From contig DIZZ01000242.1 of NCBI GenBank assembly GCA_002428045.1, positions 1-15,475 on the forward strand: a stretch of DNA of 15,475 nucleotides, written 5' to 3'. Shown piece by piece: positions 1 through 7,555 of this stretch. The stretch is from Verrucomicrobia bacterium UBA6015. Its GTDB lineage: Bacteria; Verrucomicrobiota; Kiritimatiellia; UBA8416. Position numbers and translations under genes: made by a program. Each line of letters opens with the position of its first letter. The first letter of the stretch is position 1. Below the pieces are notes generated by a model. It did no database searches, was not told the DNA's origin, and saw only the letters and a program-made list of their open reading frames with translations.

Positions 1-1625
1 AAGGCTTGGCAGTCCTCCCAGGAGACCTGCTCGACAGGGTTCTTCGCTCCCTTGAAGTTGCTTGGGTTATTCCCCATCACCGCCTGCCACTGCTCCTGCG
101 TGACCTCGTATTTACCCATCCAGAAGCCCTTCGTCAGCGTCACTCGGTGCTGGGTTTCGTCGCCTGCACGAGTGGCTTCGCTCTCTGGACTGCCCATCGT
201 GAAGGTGCCCGGCGCGATCCAGACCAGGTCGAGGGTGATGCCGTTGCCAAGGTCTATGGAACGGGTCTTGCCCGACGCGGACGGGGTGGAACCCGTCCCT
301 CCCAGGCCGTAGGCATGCAGCGAGGCGAGCTGGACGGTGCCCCCGTCGGTGTCGTTCCAGGCGAGGGCGGCGGGTTTGTCGCCGGGGTTCTTGACGCCGA
401 AGTCGCCGCAGATCGCCCGCCAGGCGGCCTGGTGTTCGGCCGTGCCAAGGTGCCCTTTCTCCACGTATTCGCACACCTTCAGGTACTTCGCATAAGCCGC
501 ATCGAACTCGGCTTTGCGCTTGCCCTGCGCCTCGGACTTGACCCGTGCGATTTCGGCCTCGCGCTTCTGCCGTTCCGCCTCCGCCTTGCGCTGCGCCGAC
601 GCCAGTTCCGCGGCCGCTGTCGACCGCTTCTCGCCCAGTGCCAGGAGCTGATCGAGCGAGCTGCCCACCGCGCCCGGCTGCTGCGCCTGCTGACGCAGCC
701 GCGCGATCTCGGCATCCAGCTTGGCCATCTCGGCGTTCTTCTCCGTCTCCAGCTTCTTCAGGTTCGCCGCCGCCTGCGCCTGTTCGGACTGCAGCTTCTT
801 CAGACTCTCCAACTGCGCCCGTGAAAGCGCTAGGTTCTCGTCGAGCATGTCGATGGGCGTGAGGTAGAACGCGCCCGTCAGGCTGGTTGATTCCCACGGC
901 ACCTGCTTTTGGCCGGTGGTCTCGATGACCTTGCGCCGCACATTGCGAAGCGCCGGGGAAATTTCCTGCCCCGGTACACCGAGCTGTTCGAGCAGGTAGC
1001 GGGTATAGACGCTGTTGTTGCTATCGACGCCGTCGGCCGCCAGCTTGCCCGGCGCGGTGGCATAGGCAATCAGCGTCCCGCTCGGCGAATCCATCTGCGC
1101 CAGTCCGGTGGTGGCGGTGCGGAAACTGCGGGCGAAAGGGTTGTCGCGGCAGGCATCCAGGAACACCAGGTTCAGGCGGTTCTTCGCATCCTCCATCTTC
1201 CCTAATATTCTGCCCACGTTCAGGGCGTTATACTTCACGTCGCGTTCGCTCTCGATCCTCGCCCCGACGGGAATCAGGTAATTCTGCCCCTCGATCTGCA
1301 TGCCGTGCCCCGCATAGAAAAAGAGCCCTACGCCACCCGAACCCAGCGACTGCCCGAAAAGATCCACGGCGGCTTCCATCTTCGCCAGGTCGGCATTCTT
1401 GAGCAGCGTAACCTTGAAATTGCGCTTCTCCAGCAGCGCTGCAATCGCCTCGGCATCGTTGACCGGGTTGGCCAGCGGGGAGCTGGAATAGGCCCCGTTT
1501 CCGATCACCAGCGCCGAGCGCGGCTCGCGGTACAGCACCTTCATCCCGCGCGGATCCTCCACCTGCGCCAGGGCGGGGGCAAGCGAAAGACAGGGCAACA
1601 CCAGCAGCGATAAAATCCGTTTCAT
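1..1625 (-). CDS. Exported caspase-like (C14) protease with coiled coil and FGE-sulfatase domain, 3' end outside window
   Basis: The open frame runs 541 codons from the ATG at 1625 to the window edge without a stop. The start is set by a TAAGGAG ribosome site at 1634-1640. Residues 1-20 form a signal peptide (MKRILSLLVLPCLSLAPALA), so the protein should act outside the cytoplasm. A caspase p20-like domain spans about residues 35-255. The catalytic pair is visible as His107 in YAGHG and Cys159 in DACRDNP. Residues about 262-312 and 329-382 are rich in K/E/Q/A heptads and look like coiled coil. From about residue 455 the pattern LDLVWIAPGTFTMGSPESE, followed by GFWMGKYEVTQEQWQAVMG, matches the start of an FGE-sulfatase (SUMF1/EgtB-like) domain. 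The family link is recognised from motifs. The substrate and any role in signalling or proteolysis are unknown. The gene is divergent from the phosphonate operon and separated from it by 743 bases. Confidence 0.88.
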   Translation of the reverse strand, partial: MKRILSLLVLPCLSLAPALAQVEDPRGMKVLYREPRSALVIGNGAYSSSPLANPVNDAEAIAALLEKRNFKVTLLKNADLAKMEAAVDLFGQSLGSGGVGLFFYAGHGMQIEGQNYLIPVGARIESERDVKYNALNVGRILGKMEDAKNRLNLVFLDACRDNPFARSFRTATTGLAQMDSPSGTLIAYATAPGKLAADGVDSNNSVYTRYLLEQLGVPGQEISPALRNVRRKVIETTGQKQVPWESTSLTGAFYLTPIDMLDENLALSRAQLESLKKLQSEQAQAAANLKKLETEKNAEMAKLDAEIARLRQQAQQPGAVGSSLDQLLALGEKRSTAAAELASAQRKAEAERQKREAEIARVKSEAQGKRKAEFDAAYAKYLKVCEYVEKGHLGTAEHQAAWRAICGDFGVKNPGDKPAALAWNDTDGGTVQLASLHAYGLGGTGSTPSASGKTRSIDLGNGITLDLVWIAPGTFTMGSPESEATRAGDETQHRVTLTKGFWMGKYEVTQEQWQAVMGNNPSNFKGAKNPVEQVSWEDCQA

Positions 1626-1820
1626 GCAAATATCTCCTTATTGGCGACTATGCTGCCAGAAGATGAAGCGTAGCGCAAGCCTTCAATAGGGGTGAGGCTG
1701 CGCCGAGCCGCGTACGGCTAACCAACCTTAATATTGTGCCCTAATCTTGACCACATACCATCACCTCTCGTAGGTCGCGGTGCCTCGCCCGACCTCCGAG
1801 CATAAGCCACCCGGCTGGCA

Positions 1821-1850
1821 AGGTAGGGCGCAGACCTCCGGGCAAGCCGC
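1821..1850 (+). repeat. Left arm of 30-bp inverted repeat
   Basis: This arm begins AGGTAGGGCG and ends CAAGCCGC. Its reverse complement recurs at 2187-2216 with 28 of 30 positions identical (mismatches at arm positions 11 and 24). The spacer is 336 bases. The match stops abruptly at both ends, as expected for copies of a dispersed intergenic element rather than a simple RNA hairpin. Confidence 0.8.
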
Positions 1851-2034
1851 GCCCGTCGAACGCCGCCCGGCTGCAAAAACCGGCTTGCACGTCAGGGCTG
1901 GTTGGGCGCAGCGGTTGCATTTTTGCGTCTGGTGCCCTAATTTAATCGCCACGTTGTGTGGATCTTGCGAAGAATCGATGAATTCCATGGCTTCGGAGAA
2001 CCCTATTATGGGCCTATCCCCTTTCATATTTGAA

Positions 2035-2053
2035 CGTCGGCCTTCGTCCGACG
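2035..2053. repeat. Short hairpin, 6-bp perfect stem
   Basis: CGTCGG at 2035-2040 pairs with CCGACG at 2048-2053 across a 7-base loop. No T-tract follows on the plus strand. On the minus strand it is followed by TTCAAATATG, so it is not a clear terminator. Confidence 0.45.
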
Positions 2054-2113
2054 GCTGTTGTTCTGACCTGTGATTCAGACAGGATAAATACGCTGATGTT
2101 TCGGTCCATTTCA

Positions 2114-2138
2114 TCCTGATAATCCTGTCATCCTGTCA
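2114..2138. repeat. Degenerate tandem repeat of TCCTGTCA
   Basis: Two abutting exact copies of TCCTGTCA occupy 2123-2130 and 2131-2138, preceded by a diverged copy, TCCTGATA, at 2114-2121. An inverted partial copy, GACAGGATA, lies at 2078-2086. Short 'ATCCTGT' arrays like this are familiar in intergenic DNA of several environmental bacteria, but no function is known to me. Confidence 0.6.
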
Positions 2139-2186
2139 AAATCACTCCGAGCATAGCCGTCGTTCTCATCACTGCCTTTGCCACGG

Positions 2187-2216
2187 GCGGCTCGCCCGGA
2201 GGTCTTCGCCCTACCT
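2187..2216 (-). repeat. Right arm of 30-bp inverted repeat
   Basis: Reverse complement of 1821-1850 with two mismatches. The arm lies 152 bases before the phnX start, probably outside its leader. Confidence 0.8.
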
Positions 2217-2354
2217 GCCTGTGCATGGCCTCGTCATCCGTTGACTATCCCGCAGCCACACGAACTCCAAAAAAGCCTGTTACGATTCCTTATCAAAATC
2301 AAACCGTTTCGCAATCCTTCGCTTGCATACGTATCCGAGGATCGTGACAACTAA

Positions 2355-2361
2355 AAGGAGG
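2355..2361 (+). promoter_or_regulatory. Ribosome binding site of phnX
   Basis: AAGGAGG lies 7 bases before the ATG at 2369. It excludes the out-of-frame ATG at 2364 as a start. Confidence 0.8.
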
Positions 2362-2368
2362 GAATGCC

Positions 2369-3211
2369 ATGTTGACACTTGAAAACCGACCCTACCGCGG
2401 CCCTTTGAAACTCGCGGTGCTTGACCTTGCCGGCACGGTTCTGGATTTTGGAAGTCGCGCCCCGGCTTGCGCCTTTATCGAGCTATTCTCGCGGCATGAC
2501 ATCCGTCTTTCCGAGGAGGAGGCACGCGGCCCAATGGGGTTGGATAAACGTGATCATATTGCCGCGCTGTGCATACTGCCCAGCATCCGGGATGCATGGG
2601 TAGCGCGTTATGGTGCCGCACCGACCGATGCCGACATTGACTCGCTCTATCATGAATTCATCCCGTTGCAGACGGAAATCCTGCCGCGCTATGCACAGCT
2701 CGTCCCCGGCGCACGCGACGCGGTGGCCGCCCTGAGGGCACGTGGGCTGCGGATCGCCTTTACCACGGGTTATTCGCGGGAGATGCTGCAGATTGTCATG
2801 GACGAGGCCAAGAAGCAGGGCATCGTGGCGGATGCCGCCGTGTGCGGGACGGATGTGCCTGCCGGACGGCCTGCGCCCTGGATGGCACTTGAATGCACCC
2901 GTCTGACCTCTGTCTTTCCACCCGCCTCCTGCATCAAACTGGGGGATACGCTGGTCGATATCGAAGAGGGGCGCAATGCCGGCATGTGGAGCGTCGGCGC
3001 TGCCATTTCCGGCAACATGACCGGGCTCTCGCTGCTGGAATGGGAAGCCCTCTCGGAGGACCGTAAAACCGCTTTCCGCACGGCCGCCACGCAGGCCATG
3101 CACGCCGCCGGCGCCCACGCCGTCATTGATAGTATCGCCGATCTGCCGGCGATGGTCGATCTGATCAACGCCAGCATGGCGGAAGGAGGTGCCGCCGATC
3201 GAATATGCTGA
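2369..3211 (+). CDS. phnX: Phosphonoacetaldehyde hydrolase (phosphonatase)
   Basis: 280-residue HAD-superfamily enzyme, the usual family length. It hydrolyses phosphonoacetaldehyde to acetaldehyde and phosphate, the C-P bond-breaking step of 2-AEP catabolism, in the cytoplasm. The HAD nucleophile is Asp19 in VLDLAGT, followed by DFGSRAP as in PhnX. The cap-domain Schiff-base lysine is Lys60 in PMGLDKRDHI, the feature that separates PhnX from other HAD enzymes. Further PhnX blocks are ILPRYA, FTTGYSREM, DVPAGRPAPWM and the Mg-binding KLGDTLVDIEEGRNAGMWSVG. It is the first gene of the operon, 73 bases before the binding-protein gene. It uses the phosphonoacetaldehyde made by PhnW and PbfA, whose genes lie at the operon's other end. 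Confidence 0.95.
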   Translation: MLTLENRPYRGPLKLAVLDLAGTVLDFGSRAPACAFIELFSRHDIRLSEEEARGPMGLDKRDHIAALCILPSIRDAWVARYGAAPTDADIDSLYHEFIPLQTEILPRYAQLVPGARDAVAALRARGLRIAFTTGYSREMLQIVMDEAKKQGIVADAAVCGTDVPAGRPAPWMALECTRLTSVFPPASCIKLGDTLVDIEEGRNAGMWSVGAAISGNMTGLSLLEWEALSEDRKTAFRTAATQAMHAAGAHAVIDSIADLPAMVDLINASMAEGGAADRIC

Positions 3212-3284
3212 ATTTCCGACGCCTTTTACACGCCACTCAAGATAAACCCATAAACAACAACCGCAAAGACAAGGAAGACAATCT

Positions 3285-4292
3285 ATGAAATTCTGGACAT
3301 TACTGATCGCCGGTCTGGCAATGCTGCATCAGGTCAAGGCTGCTGAAATCACGGTGTACACCGCGCTCGAGGATGATGAACTGGCGGTCTATATGCCCGC
3401 TTTCGAGAAAGCCCATCCGGACATCAAGGTAAATATTATCCGCGACTCCACCGGGATCATCACCGCCCGGCTGCTGGCCGAACGCCAGAACCCCGTGGCC
3501 GATGTGGTCTGGGGCACGGCCGCCACCAGCCTGCTGGTCTGCGAGGAACTCGGGATGCTGGCCCCGTACAATCCGAAGGGGATTGAAAAAGTCCGGCCCA
3601 CGATGAAGGATGCCGTGAACACCCCCGTACACTGGGTCGGCATCAAGGCATGGGTAACCGGAATTGTCGGCAATACGATCGAAATGCAAGCGCGTAAGAT
3701 GACGATGCCGCGTTCGTTTGCCGACCTGATCAAGCCGGAGTACCGCGGAGCCTTGGTGATGCCGAATCCGGCGTCGTCCGGCACTGGCTTCCTGACGGTC
3801 TCAGCCATACTTCAGCTTATGGGCGAGGAGAAGGGCTGGGCGTATATGGACAAACTGCATGAGAACATGGCGCTTTACACCCACTCGGGCAGTGCGCCTG
3901 CGAAAATGGCTGGCAAGGGCGAATTTCCCGTCGGCATCTCGTTTGCCTACCGAGGATTCAAGCAACGCGCCTCGGGCGAGCCCGTGGAAGTGGCCTTCCC
4001 GGCGGAAGGCTCAGGCTACGACATCGAGTCAAATGCCTTGATCAGCAAACCCCAGATCAAGCCGGAAGCCAAGACCTTCCTGGACTGGGCGATCAGCGAC
4101 GAGGCCATGGCGATGTATGCCAAGGTCTATCCGATCGTGGCCACCGACATTGCTGTAAAAGCACCCGAGGGATGGCCGGCGGATCCGATGTCCGTACTCA
4201 TCAAGAACGATTTGACCTGGGCGGCGAAAAACCGTCAGCGGATCCTTGATGAATGGACACGCCGCTACGATGGCAAAAGCCAGAAGCGCTAA
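3285..4292 (+). CDS. 2-aminoethylphosphonate ABC transporter, periplasmic binding protein
   Basis: 335 residues with a signal peptide of about 19-20 residues ending VKA before AEITVYTALE. No lipobox cysteine is present, so it is a soluble periplasmic protein. The pattern TVYTALEDDEL, then IRDSTGIITARLLAE, then DVVWGTAATSLL matches the Fe3+/thiamine-type binding proteins grouped as PhnS2 (TIGR03261), annotated for 2-AEP. The later blocks PEYRGALVMPNPASSGTG and FPVGISFAYRG belong to the ligand-binding fold. AAGGAAG at 3271-3277 precedes the ATG by 7 bases. The substrate is inferred from family and from the phnX, pbfA and phnW neighbours. A hairpin follows the gene, which may keep this subunit in excess of the membrane subunits. 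Confidence 0.88.
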   Translation: MKFWTLLIAGLAMLHQVKAAEITVYTALEDDELAVYMPAFEKAHPDIKVNIIRDSTGIITARLLAERQNPVADVVWGTAATSLLVCEELGMLAPYNPKGIEKVRPTMKDAVNTPVHWVGIKAWVTGIVGNTIEMQARKMTMPRSFADLIKPEYRGALVMPNPASSGTGFLTVSAILQLMGEEKGWAYMDKLHENMALYTHSGSAPAKMAGKGEFPVGISFAYRGFKQRASGEPVEVAFPAEGSGYDIESNALISKPQIKPEAKTFLDWAISDEAMAMYAKVYPIVATDIAVKAPEGWPADPMSVLIKNDLTWAAKNRQRILDEWTRRYDGKSQKR

Positions 4293-4314
4293 ACAGCACC
4301 CATTGAGGACCACA

Positions 4315-4341
4315 ACGCGGCGGGAATCCTCCCGCCTGCGT
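4315..4341 (+). promoter_or_regulatory. Intercistronic stem-loop after the binding-protein gene
   Basis: ACGC plus GGCGGGA (4315-4325) pairs with TCCCGCC plus GCGT (4330-4341) around a 4-base loop ATCC. This gives 11 pairs with one bulged T at 4337. No T-run follows, so it is more likely an mRNA-stabilising or partial-termination hairpin than a full terminator. It lies between the binding protein and ATPase genes, where such structures often raise binding-protein yield. Confidence 0.6.
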
Positions 4342-4368
4342 TCGTGGCTTACATTTAGCAGGAGTCCA

Positions 4369-5508
4369 ATGAACGAAAACATGGCATCACAGCAGCCCCG
4401 CACCGACGGCTATTTTGTCGAGGTCAACGGGATCTTCAAACAGTTCGGCACGTTCATTGCCTTGCGGGACATCAGTATGGGTGTTCGTCCGGGCGAGTTC
4501 GTCTCCATCCTCGGCCCCAGCGGCTGCGGCAAGACCACCCTGTTGCGGATCATCGCCGGACTGGAGCCGCAAAACAGTGGCTCCGTGTGGATTGCCGGAC
4601 GCGATGTGTCCCGCGAGCCGATTGCAGGCCGGGGACTGGGGATCGTATTCCAGTCCTATGCGCTGTTTCCAAACCTTAGCGTGACGCGTAATGTGCAATA
4701 TGGCTTGAGAAGCGGCTCGGCCGCACAACGCCGCCTGCGAGCCATGGAGATGCTCTCGCTGGTAGGACTGGCCGATCAGGCCGACAAATATCCTGCGCAA
4801 CTTTCCGGTGGCCAGCAGCAGCGGGTCGCCCTGGCACGGGCCCTGGCACCCTCTCCATCCCTTCTCTTGCTGGATGAGCCTCTCTCCGCCCTCGATGCGC
4901 GGGTCCGCATCCGGCTTCGCAGCGAGATCCGCAACATCCAGCAGCAGCTCGGCGTCACCACCATCATGGTGACGCATGACCAGGAAGAGGCGCTGACCAT
5001 GGCCGACCGTATCGTGGTGATGGATCATGGTCGGCTGATGCAGTATTCCGAGCCCCGTCATCTTTATGCATCGCCAACCAATCCGTTTGTGGCCGGTTTT
5101 ATCGGGGCGATGAACTTCCTGCCCGATTGTCGCCGGATGGATGGGCAATCCATTCGTTTCCTGGACTATCATCTCGACACCGTGGCCGATCTGTCTGTTG
5201 ACAGTATCGAGTGTATGCTGGCGATCCGCCCGGAACATATCCGCGCCGCCACCGACACGGCAGACGCCAATCGCATCGGGGTACGCGTTCACTCGGTTGA
5301 ATTCCGTGGATCGGTCTCGCGCATCCGGATGCAGGTCCTGTATGCCAGCGGAGCGCTCTCGGCGCATTATCTGGAGATGGATCTGCAGTCCAAGGCGGTG
5401 GAGCAACTGAAACCCGATATCGGCCGCCATCTCGATATCCACTTGCCGGCAAACCATCTACTGGCATTCCACGACGCTGAGCAGGAACGGCGGGAATATG
5501 CCGCCTGA
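4369..5508 (+). CDS. 2-aminoethylphosphonate ABC transporter, ATP-binding protein
   Basis: 379-residue cytoplasmic ATPase of the PotA/FbpC type that powers uptake by the fused permease downstream. Walker A is GPSGCGKTT at 49-57. The Q-loop is FQSYALFP, the signature LSGGQQQR is at 145-152, Walker B LLLLDEP is at 165-171, and the H-loop His203 is in VTHDQEEAL. A C-terminal TOBE-like part of about 140 residues follows. The frame is open upstream to 4246, but that would overlap the previous gene. The ATG at 4369 has AGGAG at 4360-4364 and is the better start. The gene ends 11 bases inside the permease gene, which implies translational coupling. The 2-AEP assignment (PhnT2-like, TIGR03258) rests on family resemblance and operon context. 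Confidence 0.9.
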   Translation: MNENMASQQPRTDGYFVEVNGIFKQFGTFIALRDISMGVRPGEFVSILGPSGCGKTTLLRIIAGLEPQNSGSVWIAGRDVSREPIAGRGLGIVFQSYALFPNLSVTRNVQYGLRSGSAAQRRLRAMEMLSLVGLADQADKYPAQLSGGQQQRVALARALAPSPSLLLLDEPLSALDARVRIRLRSEIRNIQQQLGVTTIMVTHDQEEALTMADRIVVMDHGRLMQYSEPRHLYASPTNPFVAGFIGAMNFLPDCRRMDGQSIRFLDYHLDTVADLSVDSIECMLAIRPEHIRAATDTADANRIGVRVHSVEFRGSVSRIRMQVLYASGALSAHYLEMDLQSKAVEQLKPDIGRHLDIHLPANHLLAFHDAEQERREYAA

Positions 5509-7555
5509 TGATCCACTTGCGGGCTTAGCCATGCTCCCTTTCTCCAGTGGCGATGGGGTCGTTCGGCAGCGCAGCAGTCTGCACGGATGGATCCAGCGCA
5601 CGTTGATCGCCCTGGCCTGCCTGTGGCTGGTCGTGGGGGTGTTGCTGCCGATGATCGAGGTCTTGAACCAGGCCACCCATCGGGAGGTTCCCGTGCATAC
5701 CGAGGCATCGGATGGCGGGCCTCACGTCCACGTGCAACGCCAGTTCGTCGGATTGGCCAATTTCATGCAGTATTTCGGCCTGGAAGGGATCTCCCAAGCC
5801 TCCTTTGTGCTGGAGTTAATCCTCACCATAGCGGCCACCACGCTATTTGTCAGACTGCTGCTGGCCTATTTCAAACGTCGCGATACCAGCCGGCTATCGC
5901 ATCGTCTCGTCGTCGGCGTACTCCTGCTGCTGGCGGCGCAGGCGCTTCGTTCGGCGCATTTCATCGCCTCGCATGGCGGCCATTCCAATCTTATACAATC
6001 CGCATTGAACAGCTTGATGGTCGGGCTGATCACAACCACCATCGCGGTCACGCTGGCCTTCTTCTATGCCTATGGCCTGACCCGCACCAGTATCCGCGGA
6101 AAGATGCTGCTGCGTATCGTCGCCCTGCTACCGCTGTTTGCGCCGACCATGCTGTTCGGCCTTTCGCTGGTGTATATGTTCGGCAATAAGGGTATCGTCA
6201 CCTCAGGATTTTTCGGAAAACTGCCCTGGCTGGCCTTTGATATCAACCTCTATGGGTTCAACGGGATCGTCATGGCCGAGACCGCGTTCACCTTTCCGCC
6301 CGCGATGATGATTCTCAGTGTGGCCCTGATGCATACCGATGCCCGGATGTATGAGGCCGCCCGGTCGCTCGGCGCGGGATGGCTGCGCATCTTTTTCACC
6401 GTCACCCTGCCCAGTGTCAAATACGGCCTGCTGAGTGCGGTGTTTGTCTGCTTCACCCTTTCGTTCACCGATTTCGGGGCACCGAAAGTCGTTGGCGGTC
6501 GTTTTAACGTGCTGGCGGTGGATATCTACAAACAGGTTGTCGGCCAGCAGAACTTCGGCATGGGGGCAACGGTCAGCATCATCCTGCTGGCCCCGACACT
6601 GCTCGCCTTTGCCGCCGACCGGATCGTGCAGCGGCGCTCGCACGCCGTGCTGACGGCCCGCAGTGTGCCGATGGCACCGGAACCGGTGTTCTGGAGGGAT
6701 CTCCTGTTTGGCACGTTCTGCTGGACCACGGCGCTGGCTGTGCTGGCCGTGCTCTTCACCGCCGGATTGGCCTCGTTCGTGGCGATGTGGCCGTATTCGT
6801 TCTCGCATCCCGAGATCTACCCGAAGCTTTGGACCCTTTCCAACTACCTGTTCGCGAATGTCGGGGGCGGGGGCTACAATGCCTTTTTCACCAGCCTGCG
6901 CATGTCGGCCTGGACGGCGGTGGGCGGCACGGTAGTCACGTTTGCGAGCGCCTGGCTGATCGAGAAGACACAGGGCGCCGAACGGTTGCGCCAGGCGGGG
7001 TACCTGCTGTCGATCACCCCGCTGGCATTGCCCGGCCTGGTGATCGGGATCGCCTATGTATTCTTCTTCAACCGCCCCGGTTTCAGCTTGCCCTTTGTGT
7101 CTTTTCAAATCGCCAATCCGTTTGTCTGGCTCTATGGCACCATGGCTATCCTGGTATTGTCGAACATCATCCACTTCTACACCGTCAGCTTCCTCACCGC
7201 CACCACGGCACTGCGGCAGCTCGACAAGGAATTCGAGGTGGTATCCGAGTCCATGTCGGTGCCTTTTTACAGCACATTCCTGCGCGTGACGGTGCCTATC
7301 TGCTTCCCGGCGGTTATTGAAATCGCCGCGTATTATTTCGTCAGTTCCATGGCGACCGTATCGGCGGTGATTTTCCTTTACACCAGCCGACTGCCCCTCG
7401 CGTCCGTGGCGGTGGTCAATATGGATGACGCCGGCGATACTGCCGCCGCCGCCGCGATGTGCATGCTGATCGTCGGGGCCAATATAGCGGTGCGTCTGGC
7501 GGCAGAGGGGATCTGCTGGGTGTTTAATCGAAAAACCAGGGCGTGGAGAAAATGA
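5498..7555 (+). CDS. 2-aminoethylphosphonate ABC transporter, fused double permease
   Basis: 685-residue inner-membrane protein carrying two BPD-type permease domains in one chain, as in PhnU2 (TIGR03262). The first EAA loop is at Glu286 (YEAARSLGAGWLRIFF, then TLP). The second, weaker one is at Glu584 (VVSESMSVPFYSTFLRVTVP). TM segments include about 32-53, 105-125, 134-153 and 172-194, with more through both halves. The protein is longer than I expect for this family (roughly 550-580). The extra length is an N-terminal soluble loop plus two hydrophobic segments (about 100-165) before the first permease core at NSLMVGLITTTIAVTLAF. The start at 5498 overlaps the ATPase gene by 11 bases; the ATG at 5531 is an alternative. 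The gene overlaps pbfA by 4 bases (ATGA). Confidence 0.87.
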   Translation: MPPDDPLAGLAMLPFSSGDGVVRQRSSLHGWIQRTLIALACLWLVVGVLLPMIEVLNQATHREVPVHTEASDGGPHVHVQRQFVGLANFMQYFGLEGISQASFVLELILTIAATTLFVRLLLAYFKRRDTSRLSHRLVVGVLLLLAAQALRSAHFIASHGGHSNLIQSALNSLMVGLITTTIAVTLAFFYAYGLTRTSIRGKMLLRIVALLPLFAPTMLFGLSLVYMFGNKGIVTSGFFGKLPWLAFDINLYGFNGIVMAETAFTFPPAMMILSVALMHTDARMYEAARSLGAGWLRIFFTVTLPSVKYGLLSAVFVCFTLSFTDFGAPKVVGGRFNVLAVDIYKQVVGQQNFGMGATVSIILLAPTLLAFAADRIVQRRSHAVLTARSVPMAPEPVFWRDLLFGTFCWTTALAVLAVLFTAGLASFVAMWPYSFSHPEIYPKLWTLSNYLFANVGGGGYNAFFTSLRMSAWTAVGGTVVTFASAWLIEKTQGAERLRQAGYLLSITPLALPGLVIGIAYVFFFNRPGFSLPFVSFQIANPFVWLYGTMAILVLSNIIHFYTVSFLTATTALRQLDKEFEVVSESMSVPFYSTFLRVTVPICFPAVIEIAAYYFVSSMATVSAVIFLYTSRLPLASVAVVNMDDAGDTAAAAAMCMLIVGANIAVRLAAEGICWVFNRKTRAWRK

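Larger units (their letters stand above)
1626..2368. other. Long intergenic region without a convincing gene
   Basis: This stretch separates two divergent genes. I see no protein in it that resembles a family. The one sizeable minus-strand frame (1761-2114) has a composition that follows the repeats. The region holds a long inverted repeat, a hairpin at 2035-2053, tandem copies of TCCTGTCA, and a repeated GTGCCCTAAT at 1736-1745 and 1932-1941. The last 40 bases carry the phnX leader. An 8-bp palindrome ATACGTAT lies at 2327-2334, about 35 bases before phnX; it could be an operator, but I cannot support that further. I could not pick a confident -35/-10 pair for either flanking gene. Confidence 0.6.

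Noticed and set aside
6..897. Long open frames on both strands opposite or out of phase with the caspase gene (for example 6-824 plus, 112-897 minus)
   Set aside because: Arg/Leu/Ala-rich, they arise from the high GC at third positions of the true minus-strand frame, which carries the signal peptide and catalytic motifs.
1761..2114. Minus-strand open frame of 117 codons with several cysteines
   Set aside because: It covers the repeat-bearing intergenic DNA, has no ribosome site I trust and no family-like pattern. Its cysteines come from repeated GCA/ACA-rich DNA.
2123..2138. CTGTCA direct repeats as a possible Pho box upstream of phnX
   Set aside because: Pho-box half-sites are spaced 11 bases apart, whereas these repeat every 8. 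They also lie over 230 bases from the start within a repetitive array.
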